Translations under genes and position numbers: made by a program | Source: Chitinophagaceae bacterium | Lineage (GTDB): Bacteria; Bacteroidota; Bacteroidia; Chitinophagales; Chitinophagaceae | NCBI GenBank assembly: GCA_019752045.1 | Contig: JAIEMP010000003.1 | Span: 372,001-436,000, forward strand | Direction of reading: 5' to 3' | Length of the DNA: 64,000 bases | The notes under the pieces: generated by a model | What the model was told of the DNA's origin: nothing | Database searches by the model: none | What the model saw: the letters and a program-made list of their open reading frames with translations, nothing else | Shown here: piece after piece, positions 1 to 8,261 of the stretch | How positions within the stretch are numbered: position 1 is the first letter of the stretch | How the letters are laid out: each line of letters starts with the position of its first letter

Positions 1-687
1 AACAATTTGAGTGAAGATAATTCCTATCTAAGCGGCAACAGACTGTTTTATATAATCACTTATCCTGATTCGCTGATGTTAATGGTTCATGATTATAACA
101 GTGGGAAAAAAATAAAAACTTTTACAGGTTATAAGAACGATACAATCTCATTTAAAAATACTCCTTTACTCAACAATGGTGAAGTAGCTACGCAAGGAAT
201 TTTTAATCGTACAGTAAATAAGCCTGCAGAACAATTTAAACTTTTGCAAAGCGGTCGATTGATGATTTATGCAGAAGAAACAGCAGACGGTGTTGAAGTA
301 ATGTTGGGCAGCTTTAAAAAATATTATACCGGTGGCACTATGGGTTCTCCGGGAGTACCGGGGGCAACAATTTCAACACCTTATGGAACAGTATCTGTAG
401 GCGGGTCGCCTGGTAGTATGGGAGGCCGAGGAACTATGGAAGTAAGAGATCACATAGAAATTATAAGTGTACTAAACAAAGATGATTTGGAACATAATAC
501 TGTAATCAAAAATCCGGTGAGCTCAATAAGGCAACGAAAAATAAAATTTGCAGGTATACGGTTTAAGTTTAATATGCCACTTGAATTAATGTATGCAAAA
601 TGTGGGGGTAAAGAATATATTCTTTACTATAACAAAGGAGATAAGTTGTACGAAGTATTTGACTTTAATTCGATATTTAAAGAATAA
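1..687 (+). CDS. Hypothetical protein, 5' end cut by window
   Basis: The reading frame is open from base 1, so the gene very probably starts to the left of the window; 228 codons are visible. I do not recognise the family. The visible part looks like a mixed beta-rich protein with a Gly/Pro/Ser-rich, repeat-like stretch around residues 110-145 (GGTMGSPGVPGATISTP, then GGSPGSMGGRG), which looks like a flexible insert or linker. There is no membrane segment or catalytic motif in the visible part. The next gene is convergent and about 130 bp away. The frame and codon use look genuine, but no function can be given. Confidence 0.7.
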   Translation, partial: NNLSEDNSYLSGNRLFYIITYPDSLMLMVHDYNSGKKIKTFTGYKNDTISFKNTPLLNNGEVATQGIFNRTVNKPAEQFKLLQSGRLMIYAEETADGVEVMLGSFKKYYTGGTMGSPGVPGATISTPYGTVSVGGSPGSMGGRGTMEVRDHIEIISVLNKDDLEHNTVIKNPVSSIRQRKIKFAGIRFKFNMPLELMYAKCGGKEYILYYNKGDKLYEVFDFNSIFKE

Positions 688-818
688 GATTAATCGAATT
701 TCACCTTATCTATACTTGATTTTGGGAGTACTGATTAATAATTATAAGATCGGTGTTCATTAAATTAAAAAAGACGAGATCTGGTTTTAATGTATTCAGT
801 TAAGAGCGATCTTTCTTT

Positions 819-1535
819 CTATCCCTCCAAATGTATACTAAACACAATCATTCTTGCCTGCATACGATCCACTACGTTTGAGTAAATGAGGTTGGGATCT
901 TTGCTGTGTACACTGCCAAACGTATTACTGATTTTAATTTCCGGACTGAAAATAAAACTGGGGAAATAAAAATGAAAGCCCAGACCGGCTTCATAACCAA
1001 AAGCTGAGCGGCTGAGTTTTATCAGATCTTCTGCACGGCGGCTCTGGCTGTTGCTGGCCAAATCAAATTCATATTTACCTCCACCTAAAATATACACTCT
1101 GAAATTGTGAATTCGGTCGCTGCTGAATTTCAGCTGCACAGGAAAACTGAGATAAATACTTTCAATGGTTTTTTCCTGGTAGTTACTGTCGCCGGTTAAC
1201 GGATGATTCAAATAATAATTTACACCACGTGCAGCAAAAATGAGATGCGGATTAATTCTTGCTTCCAGATGATTCACTAAACGTAAGGTGCCAAGCAACC
1301 CCAAACCAAAACCACCTTTGTTCACCGGTGATACCAATGCCACACTATCGTCCTGTAAAAATTTAGGTGAATGGTTGAGTTGAAAGTAAGAGCTGTTTCC
1401 ACTTAGTGTAATACCAAAATAAAACGGTTTCTCCTCATGATTGGGAAGATTGATTTCTTTTTGTGCAAATGAAGTGAAACAACATGCAAAAAGAAAACAG
1501 AGTACGATTATTTGTCGCCGCAATAAATACTGCAT
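819..1535 (-). CDS. porT: PorT-like outer-membrane beta-barrel protein (T9SS/gliding family)
   Basis: The predicted protein has 238 residues with a Sec signal peptide at about 1-25 (basic start, then IIVLCFLFACCFTSFAQ), followed by alternating hydrophobic strands typical of an 8-stranded outer-membrane barrel. PorT/SprT proteins have this architecture and are needed for type IX secretion. Being directly downstream of ubiE is, from memory, common for porT in Bacteroidota. An in-frame ATG lies 24 bases upstream, but the chosen start puts the basic n-region next to the signal core. The gene overlaps the end of ubiE by 28 bases, so the two are probably translationally coupled. A generic PorT-family (OMP_b-brl_2) protein not involved in secretion is the alternative. 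Confidence 0.72.
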   Translation of the reverse strand: MQYLLRRQIIVLCFLFACCFTSFAQKEINLPNHEEKPFYFGITLSGNSSYFQLNHSPKFLQDDSVALVSPVNKGGFGLGLLGTLRLVNHLEARINPHLIFAARGVNYYLNHPLTGDSNYQEKTIESIYLSFPVQLKFSSDRIHNFRVYILGGGKYEFDLASNSQSRRAEDLIKLSRSAFGYEAGLGFHFYFPSFIFSPEIKISNTFGSVHSKDPNLIYSNVVDRMQARMIVFSIHLEG

Positions 1536-2251
1536 ATGCCGAGCGTAAGGGGTTTGCATGTAGTGTTGGTAAAACCGGTTTTATTTAATACAGCAACAAA
1601 TTGTTTTCCTTCAGGAAATGCTTTGATGCTGTTGTTCAGATATTGGTATGCTTTTTTGTTACTCACCGTACCGGCAATTCGTGGGGTAATAAAACCAATG
1701 TACAAATTGCAGAGTTGTCTGAATCCCGGGATCAATGGTTTTGAAAATTCCAGCACCACCAATCTTCCTCCCGGCTTCAGTACACGGTGAATTTCGCTTA
1801 AGCCTTTTTCAAGGTTTTCGAAATTGCGTACACCAAAAGCTACCGTTACAGCATCAAACGTGGCATCTGGAAAGTTTATTGTTTCACTGTCGCCGCTTTT
1901 GAGCTCAATCACGGTCTCTAAGCCTTTGGCACTCACCTTCACCCGGCCACCTTCCAGCATTTTTTCACTGATGTCAATGCCAATAATTTTTTCAGGTTGA
2001 AGCTCACGGGCAGCCATAATGGCCACATCGCCGGTGCCTGTTGCTACATCCAGCATCAGTTTGGGCTTCAACTCTTTTAATTTGGCGAGTGCTTTTCTTC
2101 TCCAGCTTACATCAATGCCTGCCGACAGAAAACGGTTGAGCACATCATACCGTGGAGCAATTTCATCAAACATCTGTGCCACCTGCTTTTTCTTGGTATC
2201 CGCTGAGGATGCATCAGGTACAACCTTATCGTGTAAATAATTTTCGGCCAT
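1508..2251 (-). CDS. ubiE: Demethylmenaquinone methyltransferase
   Basis: This enzyme carries out the final C-methylation of menaquinone biosynthesis using S-adenosylmethionine, in the cytoplasm. The 247 residues match the usual family length. The N-terminal UbiE signature YDVLNRFLSAGIDVSWRR is at 35-52, the SAM-binding loop LDVATGTGD at 67-75, followed by GIDIS and VLKPGGRLVVLEF. The C-terminal YQYLNNSIKAFP segment is also characteristic. Because this phylum respires with menaquinone, the substrate is inferred to be demethylmenaquinone rather than a ubiquinone precursor. It is co-transcribed with the overlapping PorT-like gene. A -7 promoter box ends only 7 bases before the ATG, suggesting a nearly leaderless mRNA. 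Confidence 0.95.
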   Translation of the reverse strand: MAENYLHDKVVPDASSADTKKKQVAQMFDEIAPRYDVLNRFLSAGIDVSWRRKALAKLKELKPKLMLDVATGTGDVAIMAARELQPEKIIGIDISEKMLEGGRVKVSAKGLETVIELKSGDSETINFPDATFDAVTVAFGVRNFENLEKGLSEIHRVLKPGGRLVVLEFSKPLIPGFRQLCNLYIGFITPRIAGTVSNKKAYQYLNNSIKAFPEGKQFVAVLNKTGFTNTTCKPLTLGICSIYCGDK

Positions 2252-2258
2252 TGGAGGG

Positions 2259-2266
2259 CAAAGGTA
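2259..2266 (-). promoter_or_regulatory. Bacteroidota -7 box for ubiE
   Basis: On the minus strand this reads TACCTTTG, a match to TAnnTTTG. The predicted transcription start, about 5 bases further on, falls almost on the ubiE ATG at 2251. No clear -33 TTTG is seen. Confidence 0.55.
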
Positions 2267-2276
2267 AGGAGGGAAC

Positions 2277-2420
2277 AGTTATGGGTTATGAGTTAGGGGT
2301 TATGCGTACAAAATCAACCTCTCAATTTCATTTATGATCTTTACAACATAAAATAATGGCAATGCTGCTTGTTGTTACTCACCCTTAACCTTCAACCCTT
2401 AACCTTTAACCTTTTAAAAC
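2277..2420. repeat. Degenerate heptamer-type inverted repeat in spacer
   Basis: The left arm is built from variants of GTTATGAGTTAGGGGTTATG, the right arm from CCCTTAACCTTCAACCCTTAACC and similar. Arms of this kind recur in several other spacers of this window. It lies between the divergent ubiE and engB genes. Confidence 0.55.
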
Positions 2421-2432
2421 TATCTTGCAGCC

Positions 2433-3104
2433 GTGATTATAAAAAGTGCAACATATGTTATCAGCAGTCCGTCGGTTGATAAATGCCCCAAAGCAGATAA
2501 GCCTGAGTATGCGTTTATTGGAAGAAGTAATGTAGGCAAATCATCGCTCATTAATATGATCTGCAATAACCAGAAGCTGGCTAAAACAAGCGGATCGCCT
2601 GGTAAAACACAAATGATCAATCATTTTGTGATTGAAAGTATTGATGAGAAATCGCATAAGGTAAACGATTGGTACCTGGTTGATTTACCGGGGTATGGTT
2701 ATGCAAAAGTGGGTATGGGTAAACGGAAGCAGTGGATTAAAATGATTGAGAACTACATCCGCCAGCGTGAAAATCTGTTGAACTTATTTGTGTTGATTGA
2801 CAGCCGGCATAAACCACAGGAAATTGATATCAGCTTTATCAACCAACTCGGAGAATGGAAAATTCCGTTTGCTATTGTATTTACCAAAGCAGATAAGAGC
2901 ACACAAAAAGAAGTATCGGCAACAGTAAAATCTTTTTTATCTGCATTGGGTGAGCATTGGGTTGAACTGCCTCCGCATTTTGTATCATCTGCAGTAAAAT
3001 ATACAGGCCGCAAACAAATGCTTGCTTTTATTGAACAATTGAATACGGTTGTAAAAGTTGCAAAGCAGGAAACGATGACAGCAGGAAAGATGGTAAAAAA
3101 ATAA
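2433..3104 (+). CDS. engB: Ribosome biogenesis GTP-binding protein EngB/YsxC
   Basis: This is an Era/Obg-type GTPase that assists assembly of the 50S ribosomal subunit. All G motifs are visible: G1 GRSNVGKSS at 30-38, G3 DLPGYGY at 84-90, G4 FTKAD, and the G5-like SSA near the C-terminus. At 223 residues it is slightly longer than the roughly 200 of typical EngB, because of a lysine-rich tail. A GTG start is used; the next in-frame ATG would lie inside the G domain. It is monocistronic, divergent from ubiE, and ends at a strong bidirectional hairpin shared with the convergent response regulator. Confidence 0.94.
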   Translation: MIIKSATYVISSPSVDKCPKADKPEYAFIGRSNVGKSSLINMICNNQKLAKTSGSPGKTQMINHFVIESIDEKSHKVNDWYLVDLPGYGYAKVGMGKRKQWIKMIENYIRQRENLLNLFVLIDSRHKPQEIDISFINQLGEWKIPFAIVFTKADKSTQKEVSATVKSFLSALGEHWVELPPHFVSSAVKYTGRKQMLAFIEQLNTVVKVAKQETMTAGKMVKK

Positions 3105-3149
3105 ATGAATCAAGTGTGGTCGGTAAGAAAGCAACCACGGCGTACTAAT

Positions 3150-3186
3150 AAAAAAAATCCACCGAGCAATCGGTGGATTTTTTTTA
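3150..3186. terminator. Bidirectional intrinsic terminator (engB / response regulator)
   Basis: A perfect 9-bp stem, ATCCACCGA pairing with TCGGTGGAT, has a GCAA tetraloop and is flanked by runs of A and T. It therefore works on both strands between the convergent engB (end 3104) and response regulator (end 3200). Confidence 0.9.
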
Positions 3187-3199
3187 TCAATGAATATCA

Positions 3200-3898
3200 T
3201 TATTCAGAAACCACTAAGCGGAAACCATTTCCGTGAATGTTTACGATTTCAACTTTTGGATCTTCCTTTAAATACTTACGGAGTTTTGCAATGTACACAT
3301 CCATGCTGCGTCCGTTGAAATAGGTATCGCTTCCCCAGATACGTTTCAACGCTGTTTCTCTTGGTAACAGATCGTTCTTGTATTCGCAAAGCATGCGGAG
3401 CAATTCACTTTCTTTTGGTGAGAGTGTATTGGTAGTGCCTGCTGCAATGAGTTGGCGAAGCTTGGGATTAAAATGATAAATACCCAGATCAAACTCTTTA
3501 TTTTCTGTTTCGTGTTTGGTTTCTTCGTTACGTTTCAGGATGGCTTTAATCTTCATTAACAGCACTTCACTGTCAAACGGTTTGGTAATGTAATCATCTG
3601 CTCCCAGTTTGTAACCGGTTAAAATATCATCCTTCATCGTTTTTGCACTCAGGAAAAATAAAGGAACATCAGGATCAATATCACGGATATCTTCAGCCAG
3701 TGTAAAACCATCCACATGCGGCATCATTACATCCAGCAGACAGATGTCAAACTTTTCCCTTTGAAACGCTGCAAGACCTAAACGTCCGTCACGCTCAAGG
3801 GTTACATCAAAATCGTTTAACTCCAGATAATTCTTTAACACATTTCCAAAACTGCTGTCGTCTTCTACCAATAATACTTTAGATTTTACTTCTTCCAT
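3200..3898 (-). CDS. OmpR/PhoB-family response regulator (RprY-like), orphan
   Basis: This 232-residue protein combines an N-terminal receiver with a C-terminal winged-helix DNA-binding domain. The receiver shows acidic pocket VEDD (D13, D14), phospho-acceptor D56 in LLDVMMP, S84 and K106 in ITKPF. The output domain (about 135-230) carries the alpha-loop and recognition helix typical of Trans_reg_C (MDVYIAKLRKYL). It resembles RprY of Bacteroides. No histidine kinase gene is adjacent, so the partner kinase must lie elsewhere. It is a single gene ending at the shared terminator. Confidence 0.88.
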   Translation of the reverse strand: MEEVKSKVLLVEDDSSFGNVLKNYLELNDFDVTLERDGRLGLAAFQREKFDICLLDVMMPHVDGFTLAEDIRDIDPDVPLFFLSAKTMKDDILTGYKLGADDYITKPFDSEVLLMKIKAILKRNEETKHETENKEFDLGIYHFNPKLRQLIAAGTTNTLSPKESELLRMLCEYKNDLLPRETALKRIWGSDTYFNGRSMDVYIAKLRKYLKEDPKVEIVNIHGNGFRLVVSE

Positions 3899-4014
3899 TG
3901 TTTCGTATTTAGTGTGACAAATAAAGATAAATCATTTCCGCTGCCTGCAAATGCGCCAATAATTTTTTGTTAAAGAAACGATGTTTTCATGAAAGACTAA
4001 ATTACGCAGAAACT

Positions 4015-4043
4015 GTTGCATGACAGGAACCTGCTTATTTTTG
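4015..4043 (+). promoter_or_regulatory. Promoter of the GroES-like gene
   Basis: TTG at 4015-4017, 18 bases, then TATTTTTG at 4036-4043 (TAnnTTTG). The predicted start is about 4048, giving a 15-base leader before the ATG at 4063. Confidence 0.6.
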
Positions 4044-4062
4044 ATGTTTAAATAAATTTCTC

Positions 4063-4434
4063 ATGCGTATAACAGCCGATAACCGTTTTAAGAAACTGAT
4101 TGTAATAGGCGATCGCTTACTCATTAAACCCACAAAGCCCAACGAACAAACACCCAGTGGGTTGTACCTGCCGCCGGGTGTACAGGAAAAGGAAAAAGTA
4201 CAGCAGGGTTATATTATTAAGACAGGCCCTGGTTATGCCATTCCAATGCCGGTTGATGATGAGCCCTGGAAAAATGAAGAGGAGCAGGTAAAGTATGTTC
4301 CGTTGCAGGCAAAGGAAGGTGACCTCGCCATTTTTTTAATGAGTGGTGCTACAGAAGTTATTTATGAAGGTGATAAATATTTTATTGTTCCGCAAAGTGC
4401 AATTCTCATGCTGGAGAGGGATGAAGAGTTATAA
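4063..4434 (+). CDS. Divergent GroES-like (Cpn10-fold) protein
   Basis: The 123-residue protein aligns by eye with GroES: VIGDRLLIKP matches the N-terminal strand, EGDLAIFLMSGATEVIYEGDKYFIV matches the C-terminal half and ILML the final strand. In place of the mobile loop GGIVL there is PSGLYLPPGV, and the middle carries an insertion of roughly 15-20 acidic residues (DDEPWKNEEEQVKYV). No groEL is adjacent, so this is probably a paralogue of the main co-chaperonin. The LYL tripeptide could still contact a chaperonin, but this is inference. It has its own promoter and is monocistronic. Confidence 0.82.
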   Translation: MRITADNRFKKLIVIGDRLLIKPTKPNEQTPSGLYLPPGVQEKEKVQQGYIIKTGPGYAIPMPVDDEPWKNEEEQVKYVPLQAKEGDLAIFLMSGATEVIYEGDKYFIVPQSAILMLERDEEL

Positions 4435-4459
4435 AAAAGCATCCTGCAAAGCAGGATGC
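4431..4459 (-). terminator. Terminator of the 4492-4890 lipoprotein gene
   Basis: Perfect 9-bp stem GCATCCTGC/GCAGGATGC with an AAA loop. The T-tract is on the minus strand (TTTTTTAT), so it ends the minus-strand lipoprotein transcript. It may also block read-through from the GroES-like gene. Confidence 0.8.
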
Positions 4460-4491
4460 TGAATTTGAAAAAAGAAACTGAAAAGTAGGTT

Positions 4492-4890
4492 TTACTTTTT
4501 ATTCATAAACCACCTTCCGCCATTAGTGGTGTTTACCCCACTGCCATAAGTGCCTTCCAGAAACGTAAACTTTGCATCAACTGTTGATGAAACAGAGTAT
4601 TGGAAAGAACCTACCAGATACGTGTAAGTAGAAGTTACTGTATTACCACTAACGGTGTAGGTGCCTTCTGCTTTACTTGCTGTTGTGGTATCGGTGCCGT
4701 CAAAAAAACGTACCGTTCCGTTTGCACGAAACAAGGCAGAATAACCTTGCGAGGGATAAGCGGTCGTGCTGCCGTATTTACCAGTCCAGAAACCAACAAT
4801 CGTAGGAGATTCAGGTGCAGGGCAACTTTCTTTTTTGCAGGAGATAAGAACTAAACTGCCGAGTAATAAAACGCCGATTAATTTTTTCAT
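4492..4890 (-). CDS. Small lipoprotein, lipocalin-like
   Basis: The 132-residue precursor has a lipoprotein signal peptide (MKKLIGVLLLGSLVLISC) with the lipobox LISC and lipidation at Cys18, so it is predicted to be membrane-anchored in the envelope. The mature part is rich in Thr, Ser and Gly and starts with an IVGFWTGKYG segment, the pattern seen at the start of lipocalin-like and META-type small barrels (a GxW motif). The rest alternates like beta strands. No catalytic residues are evident. It is a single gene with its own terminator; no specific ligand can be inferred. Confidence 0.8.
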   Translation of the reverse strand: MKKLIGVLLLGSLVLISCKKESCPAPESPTIVGFWTGKYGSTTAYPSQGYSALFRANGTVRFFDGTDTTTASKAEGTYTVSGNTVTSTYTYLVGSFQYSVSSTVDAKFTFLEGTYGSGVNTTNGGRWFMNKK

Positions 4891-4987
4891 GTGTCAATAG
4901 ATTAAGGTTTAAAATGGTTGTCTGTTGCAAAAGTATTTTGCTCAGTCTCCCTGTGCAATACCCAATTCAGGTGATACCCAAAAGTGG

Positions 4988-5020
4988 TATAAAAAAAACG
5001 CTGCCTTGCAAGCAGCGTTA
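4988..5020 (-). terminator. Minus-strand terminator with no gene upstream
   Basis: The AACGCTGC/GCAGCGTT stem is followed on the minus strand by a run of T (TTTTTTTTATACC). Nothing coding lies upstream on that strand: the gene to the right is on the plus strand. It may end a short untranslated transcript. Confidence 0.6.
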
Positions 5021-5178
5021 AACCAAAACGATTGAAAACCAAAACTGAAACTCAACAGTAAAACTAATTGCATTGTATGTGTTCTGCAATACTGCAAAAC
5101 GGGTAATTCTTTTTAAAGTGGATGATATCTTTCAATGATCATTTCTGTCAAAATCCTAACTTTCCGAAAAATTATTTT

Positions 5179-6741
5179 ATGGCAGATAAAGATCAGTTTG
5201 TACAAATAATAAAAGATGGTTATACGTTCAAAGGCGAATCATTCCGCCTGGGTACAGCCATGCTGGGAACAGAAGTAATAAAGGATGCACATGTTGCACT
5301 GGCATTAAAAACCATGAACCGCCATGGTTTAATTGCAGGTGCAACGGGAACCGGTAAAACAAAAACACTTCAGGTACTTGCAGAAGGTTTGAGCGATGCA
5401 AGTGTACCGGTTGTATTAATGGATATCAAAGGCGATCTCAGTGGTATTGCAGCTGCAGGAAGCAGCAATGCAAAAATTGAAGAGCGTATTAAAATGATTG
5501 GCGGCGAATATAAACCGGCTGCTTATCCCGTTGAGCTCATGACGCTGAGCGATGATAAGAAAGGTGTTCGTCTACGGGCTACCGTCAGTGAGTTTGGCCC
5601 CATACTCTTATCAAAAATTCTCGGATTGAATGATACACAGCAGGGCATTGTTGCCATGATCTTTAAATTTTGCGACGACAATAAAATGCCCTTGCTCGAT
5701 TTAAAAGATTTTATCAAAACCATTCAATACATCAGTGATGAGGGAAAGAGTGCATTGGAAAAAGATTATGGAAAAATTTCCACTTCATCTACAGGAACCA
5801 TTCTGCGTAAAGTAATTGAACTGCAACAGCAGGGTGCCGATGCATTTTTTGGTGAACCCAGTTTTGAAGTAGATGATTTAATGCGCATCAGTGATGATGG
5901 AAGAGGGGTCATCAGTATCATCCGGGTAATGGAGTTACAGGATCGTCCGAAATTATTCTCAACCTTCATGTTGAGTTTACTGGCCGAGCTTTATGCATCA
6001 TTACCCGAAGAAGGCGATATGGATAAACCGAAGCTCGTTTTATTTATTGATGAAGCACATCTGGTTTTTCAGGAAGCCAATGAAGCATTGCTGCAGCAAA
6101 TTGAAACGGTGATTAAACTCATCCGTTCAAAAGGCGTGGGCATCTTTTTCTGTACACAAAATCCGCAGGATGTACCGGCAAGTGTGCTGGCACAGCTTGG
6201 TTTAAAAGTACAGCATGCATTAAGAGCGTTTACAGCAGCCGATCGTAAAGTAATTAAACAGGCTGCTCAAAACTATCCGGAAAGCGACTATTATCAGGTG
6301 GATGAATTATTAACACAGCTTGGTATTGGTGAGGCATTGATTACCATGTTAAATGAAAAGGGAATACCTACTCCGTTAGTGCATACCATGCTGGCACCTC
6401 CACGCAGTCGTATGGATATTCTGGAAGAAACAGAAATTGATACACTGCTGGCAAAAAGTAAACTGGAGAAAAAATATGCTGCGACCATTGACAGCGAAAG
6501 TGCACATGAAATTATTACTGCCAAATTAGAAGAAGCGGCAGAAAAAACAAAAGCTGCCGAAGAAGAAGTTACAGAAGCAAAAGAAGAAAAGAAAACGGTT
6601 AAAGAAGAAAAAGGATTCTTTGATAACCCTACTGTAAAACAGGTTGGACGAACAGCGGCCAATGTTATTACAAGAAGTTTGTTGGGTGCATTGGGGCTGG
6701 GTGGTAGAAGTACAAGAAGAAAAAAGAGTGGTTGGTTTTAA
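5179..6741 (+). CDS. HerA-like ATPase, DUF853 family (YjgR-like)
   Basis: This 520-residue FtsK/HerA-superfamily P-loop ATPase has Walker A GATGTGKTKT about 50 residues from the start, Walker B LVLFIDEAHLVF, and the arginine-rich segments of the family. An Ala/Glu/Lys coiled coil (EEAAEKTKAAEEEVTEAKEE) and a basic glycine-rich tail (GLGGRSTRRKK) end the protein, as in other DUF853 proteins. Function is unknown for the family; DNA translocation is only inferred from HerA. The start at 5179 was chosen because a TATCTTTC -7-like box lies at 5126-5133, downstream of the alternative ATG at 5122, and family members begin close to this ATG. No NurA or SIR2 partner is adjacent. Confidence 0.87.
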   Translation: MADKDQFVQIIKDGYTFKGESFRLGTAMLGTEVIKDAHVALALKTMNRHGLIAGATGTGKTKTLQVLAEGLSDASVPVVLMDIKGDLSGIAAAGSSNAKIEERIKMIGGEYKPAAYPVELMTLSDDKKGVRLRATVSEFGPILLSKILGLNDTQQGIVAMIFKFCDDNKMPLLDLKDFIKTIQYISDEGKSALEKDYGKISTSSTGTILRKVIELQQQGADAFFGEPSFEVDDLMRISDDGRGVISIIRVMELQDRPKLFSTFMLSLLAELYASLPEEGDMDKPKLVLFIDEAHLVFQEANEALLQQIETVIKLIRSKGVGIFFCTQNPQDVPASVLAQLGLKVQHALRAFTAADRKVIKQAAQNYPESDYYQVDELLTQLGIGEALITMLNEKGIPTPLVHTMLAPPRSRMDILEETEIDTLLAKSKLEKKYAATIDSESAHEIITAKLEEAAEKTKAAEEEVTEAKEEKKTVKEEKGFFDNPTVKQVGRTAANVITRSLLGALGLGGRSTRRKKSGWF

Positions 6742-6751
6742 CGGGTACATC

Positions 6752-6816
6752 AACTTTGGCAAAGTTTTGAACGATGTACAAAAACATAATCATTCACTTT
6801 AAACTTTGCCAAAGTT
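6752..6816. repeat. Inverted repeat of two palindromes between convergent genes
   Basis: AACTTTGGCAAAGTTT at 6752-6767 and its exact reverse complement at 6801-6816 flank a 33-base spacer. Each arm is itself nearly palindromic. It sits between the ends of the DUF853 gene and the hydrolase gene, so a shared transcription stop is the simplest role. Confidence 0.6.
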
Positions 6817-6886
6817 TATTAAACTCTTTTTTCCCTTATACTTTGATGAATGTAATGTAAGAAACAAACAAAACGTATCAGCCATC

Positions 6887-8146
6887 CTATTTCAAATATT
6901 TATCAAACCAATCAGCAAACTCCTGCCATTCGGGATTCATATCAAATGGATTATGTTTGCCGCCCTTTTTAATGACGAACCGGTTAGGAACTGCTGCTTC
7001 AGTAAACTTTGCAATAATGGATTGTGATTGCTGCAATGGAACAACAGGATCAGCATCGCCATGCAAAATGAATACAGGAGGATCATCTGAAGTAACTAGA
7101 TTAACGGGTGAAATCTCTTTTCCAATTTTACTCCGGGCAGTTGTATCCGTTACTTCCTCGTATAAATTCAATTTCTCATTATACTCTCTGAACTCAATTG
7201 CTCCCCATATTCTGTTTGCAGTAAGTATTTGTTTTGCATTCACAAAATTAAAACCGGCGCCTCCCCAATTCAACAAATCGGTTGGTGGAAATAATACAGC
7301 AGCAGCCTGCACTCTGGATGATACCCTGTCTACCGGATCTGCAGCAGTTGTATTTATTTTATCGTCGGCTGTTGCAACAAGTAAGGTTAAATGTCCGCCC
7401 GATGAGATACCTGTAATTCCAATATGATCAGGGTCAATGTTGAACTTAGCAGCATGGTAGCGGATATAACGCACAGCCCGTTTAATATCACTCACAGCAT
7501 CGGGGATAGCATAGCGTGGTTGAGAGCCATGCATCACTGTAAACACGGTGTATCCTTTTTTTAAATATTGTTCAGTAGTTGTGGTGTTGATTTCAATTCC
7601 ATTGTAGCTCGAAAACCAATTGCCGCTTTGTAAGGAAATGATTGCTTTGCCGTTTGCTTTTATTTTAGCCTGCCCGGATGACCCGGTCGGACGGGGCTTA
7701 ATGCAAACCAATGTAAGTCCCATGCCGTCTTTTCTTCCATACACAAATTCTTCCTGTACATAACCATTGGCTTCGGCCCGTTGTTGAATTTTGAGGAGCA
7801 GCGGTTTCCAGCGTTTATCATTTTTTAATGGAGTAAGATCTAAATCATTTTCAATGCTTCTTGCAAGAACCCGGTTTGTTTTATCGGATACAGCAACTTC
7901 ATTAAGCGATTGAAAAGCACTATCTGTTTCACCGGCTAATGTCCAGCGTGATGCAAGCACCCAATACCTGTTCATGGTTGCCGTTTTTCCTTCTTCTCTT
8001 ATTCCTGCTGAATAAACTACAGCTGCATTTTTATAGTCTTTTATTTTAAACAGTGAATCTCCTGTTTTATAAAGCGAGGCTGCATTTTGAGCAACGGACA
8101 ATTTTGTTGCGAGTAAATAAATGGATACAAGAATAAAATTTTTCAT
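6887..8146 (-). CDS. Secreted alpha/beta hydrolase with N-terminal helical-repeat region
   Basis: The 419 residues start with a Sec signal peptide (MKNFILVSIYLLATKLSVAQ). A TPR-like helical segment follows (about 22-130, e.g. AASLYKTGDSLFKIKDYKNA), then an alpha/beta-hydrolase domain of the esterase/dienelactone type. The nucleophile elbow is GISSGG, the acid is in HGDADPVVP and the histidine in GGKHNPF. The substrate is unknown; a carbohydrate- or xenobiotic-ester esterase is possible. The TPR-hydrolase combination suggests an exported, protein-bound enzyme. It is monocistronic and convergent with the DUF853 gene. Confidence 0.85.
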   Translation of the reverse strand: MKNFILVSIYLLATKLSVAQNAASLYKTGDSLFKIKDYKNAAVVYSAGIREEGKTATMNRYWVLASRWTLAGETDSAFQSLNEVAVSDKTNRVLARSIENDLDLTPLKNDKRWKPLLLKIQQRAEANGYVQEEFVYGRKDGMGLTLVCIKPRPTGSSGQAKIKANGKAIISLQSGNWFSSYNGIEINTTTTEQYLKKGYTVFTVMHGSQPRYAIPDAVSDIKRAVRYIRYHAAKFNIDPDHIGITGISSGGHLTLLVATADDKINTTAADPVDRVSSRVQAAAVLFPPTDLLNWGGAGFNFVNAKQILTANRIWGAIEFREYNEKLNLYEEVTDTTARSKIGKEISPVNLVTSDDPPVFILHGDADPVVPLQQSQSIIAKFTEAAVPNRFVIKKGGKHNPFDMNPEWQEFADWFDKYLK

Positions 8147-8261
8147 CAGTAGGTTTTATGAATTGATATAGGTAAAATGATTTAGTAGAACTGATTTCGA
8201 TACAACACTTTAAATATACAGAACTCTTTTTCATCAACAAAGACGGATTCCAAAATGAAAG

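Noticed and set aside
3200-4434. Two-component pair near the OmpR-type regulator
   Set aside because: No kinase gene lies on either side; neighbours are a GTPase and a GroES-like protein.
6294-6662. 122-codon minus-strand frame inside the DUF853 gene
   Set aside because: Shadow of the Glu/Ala/Lys-rich coiled coil, giving Ser/Phe-rich translation.
5179-6741. HerA-like ATPase as part of a HerA-SIR2 or HerA-NurA defence/repair unit
   Set aside because: No NurA, SIR2 or DUF4297 gene is adjacent; the family features match housekeeping DUF853 proteins.
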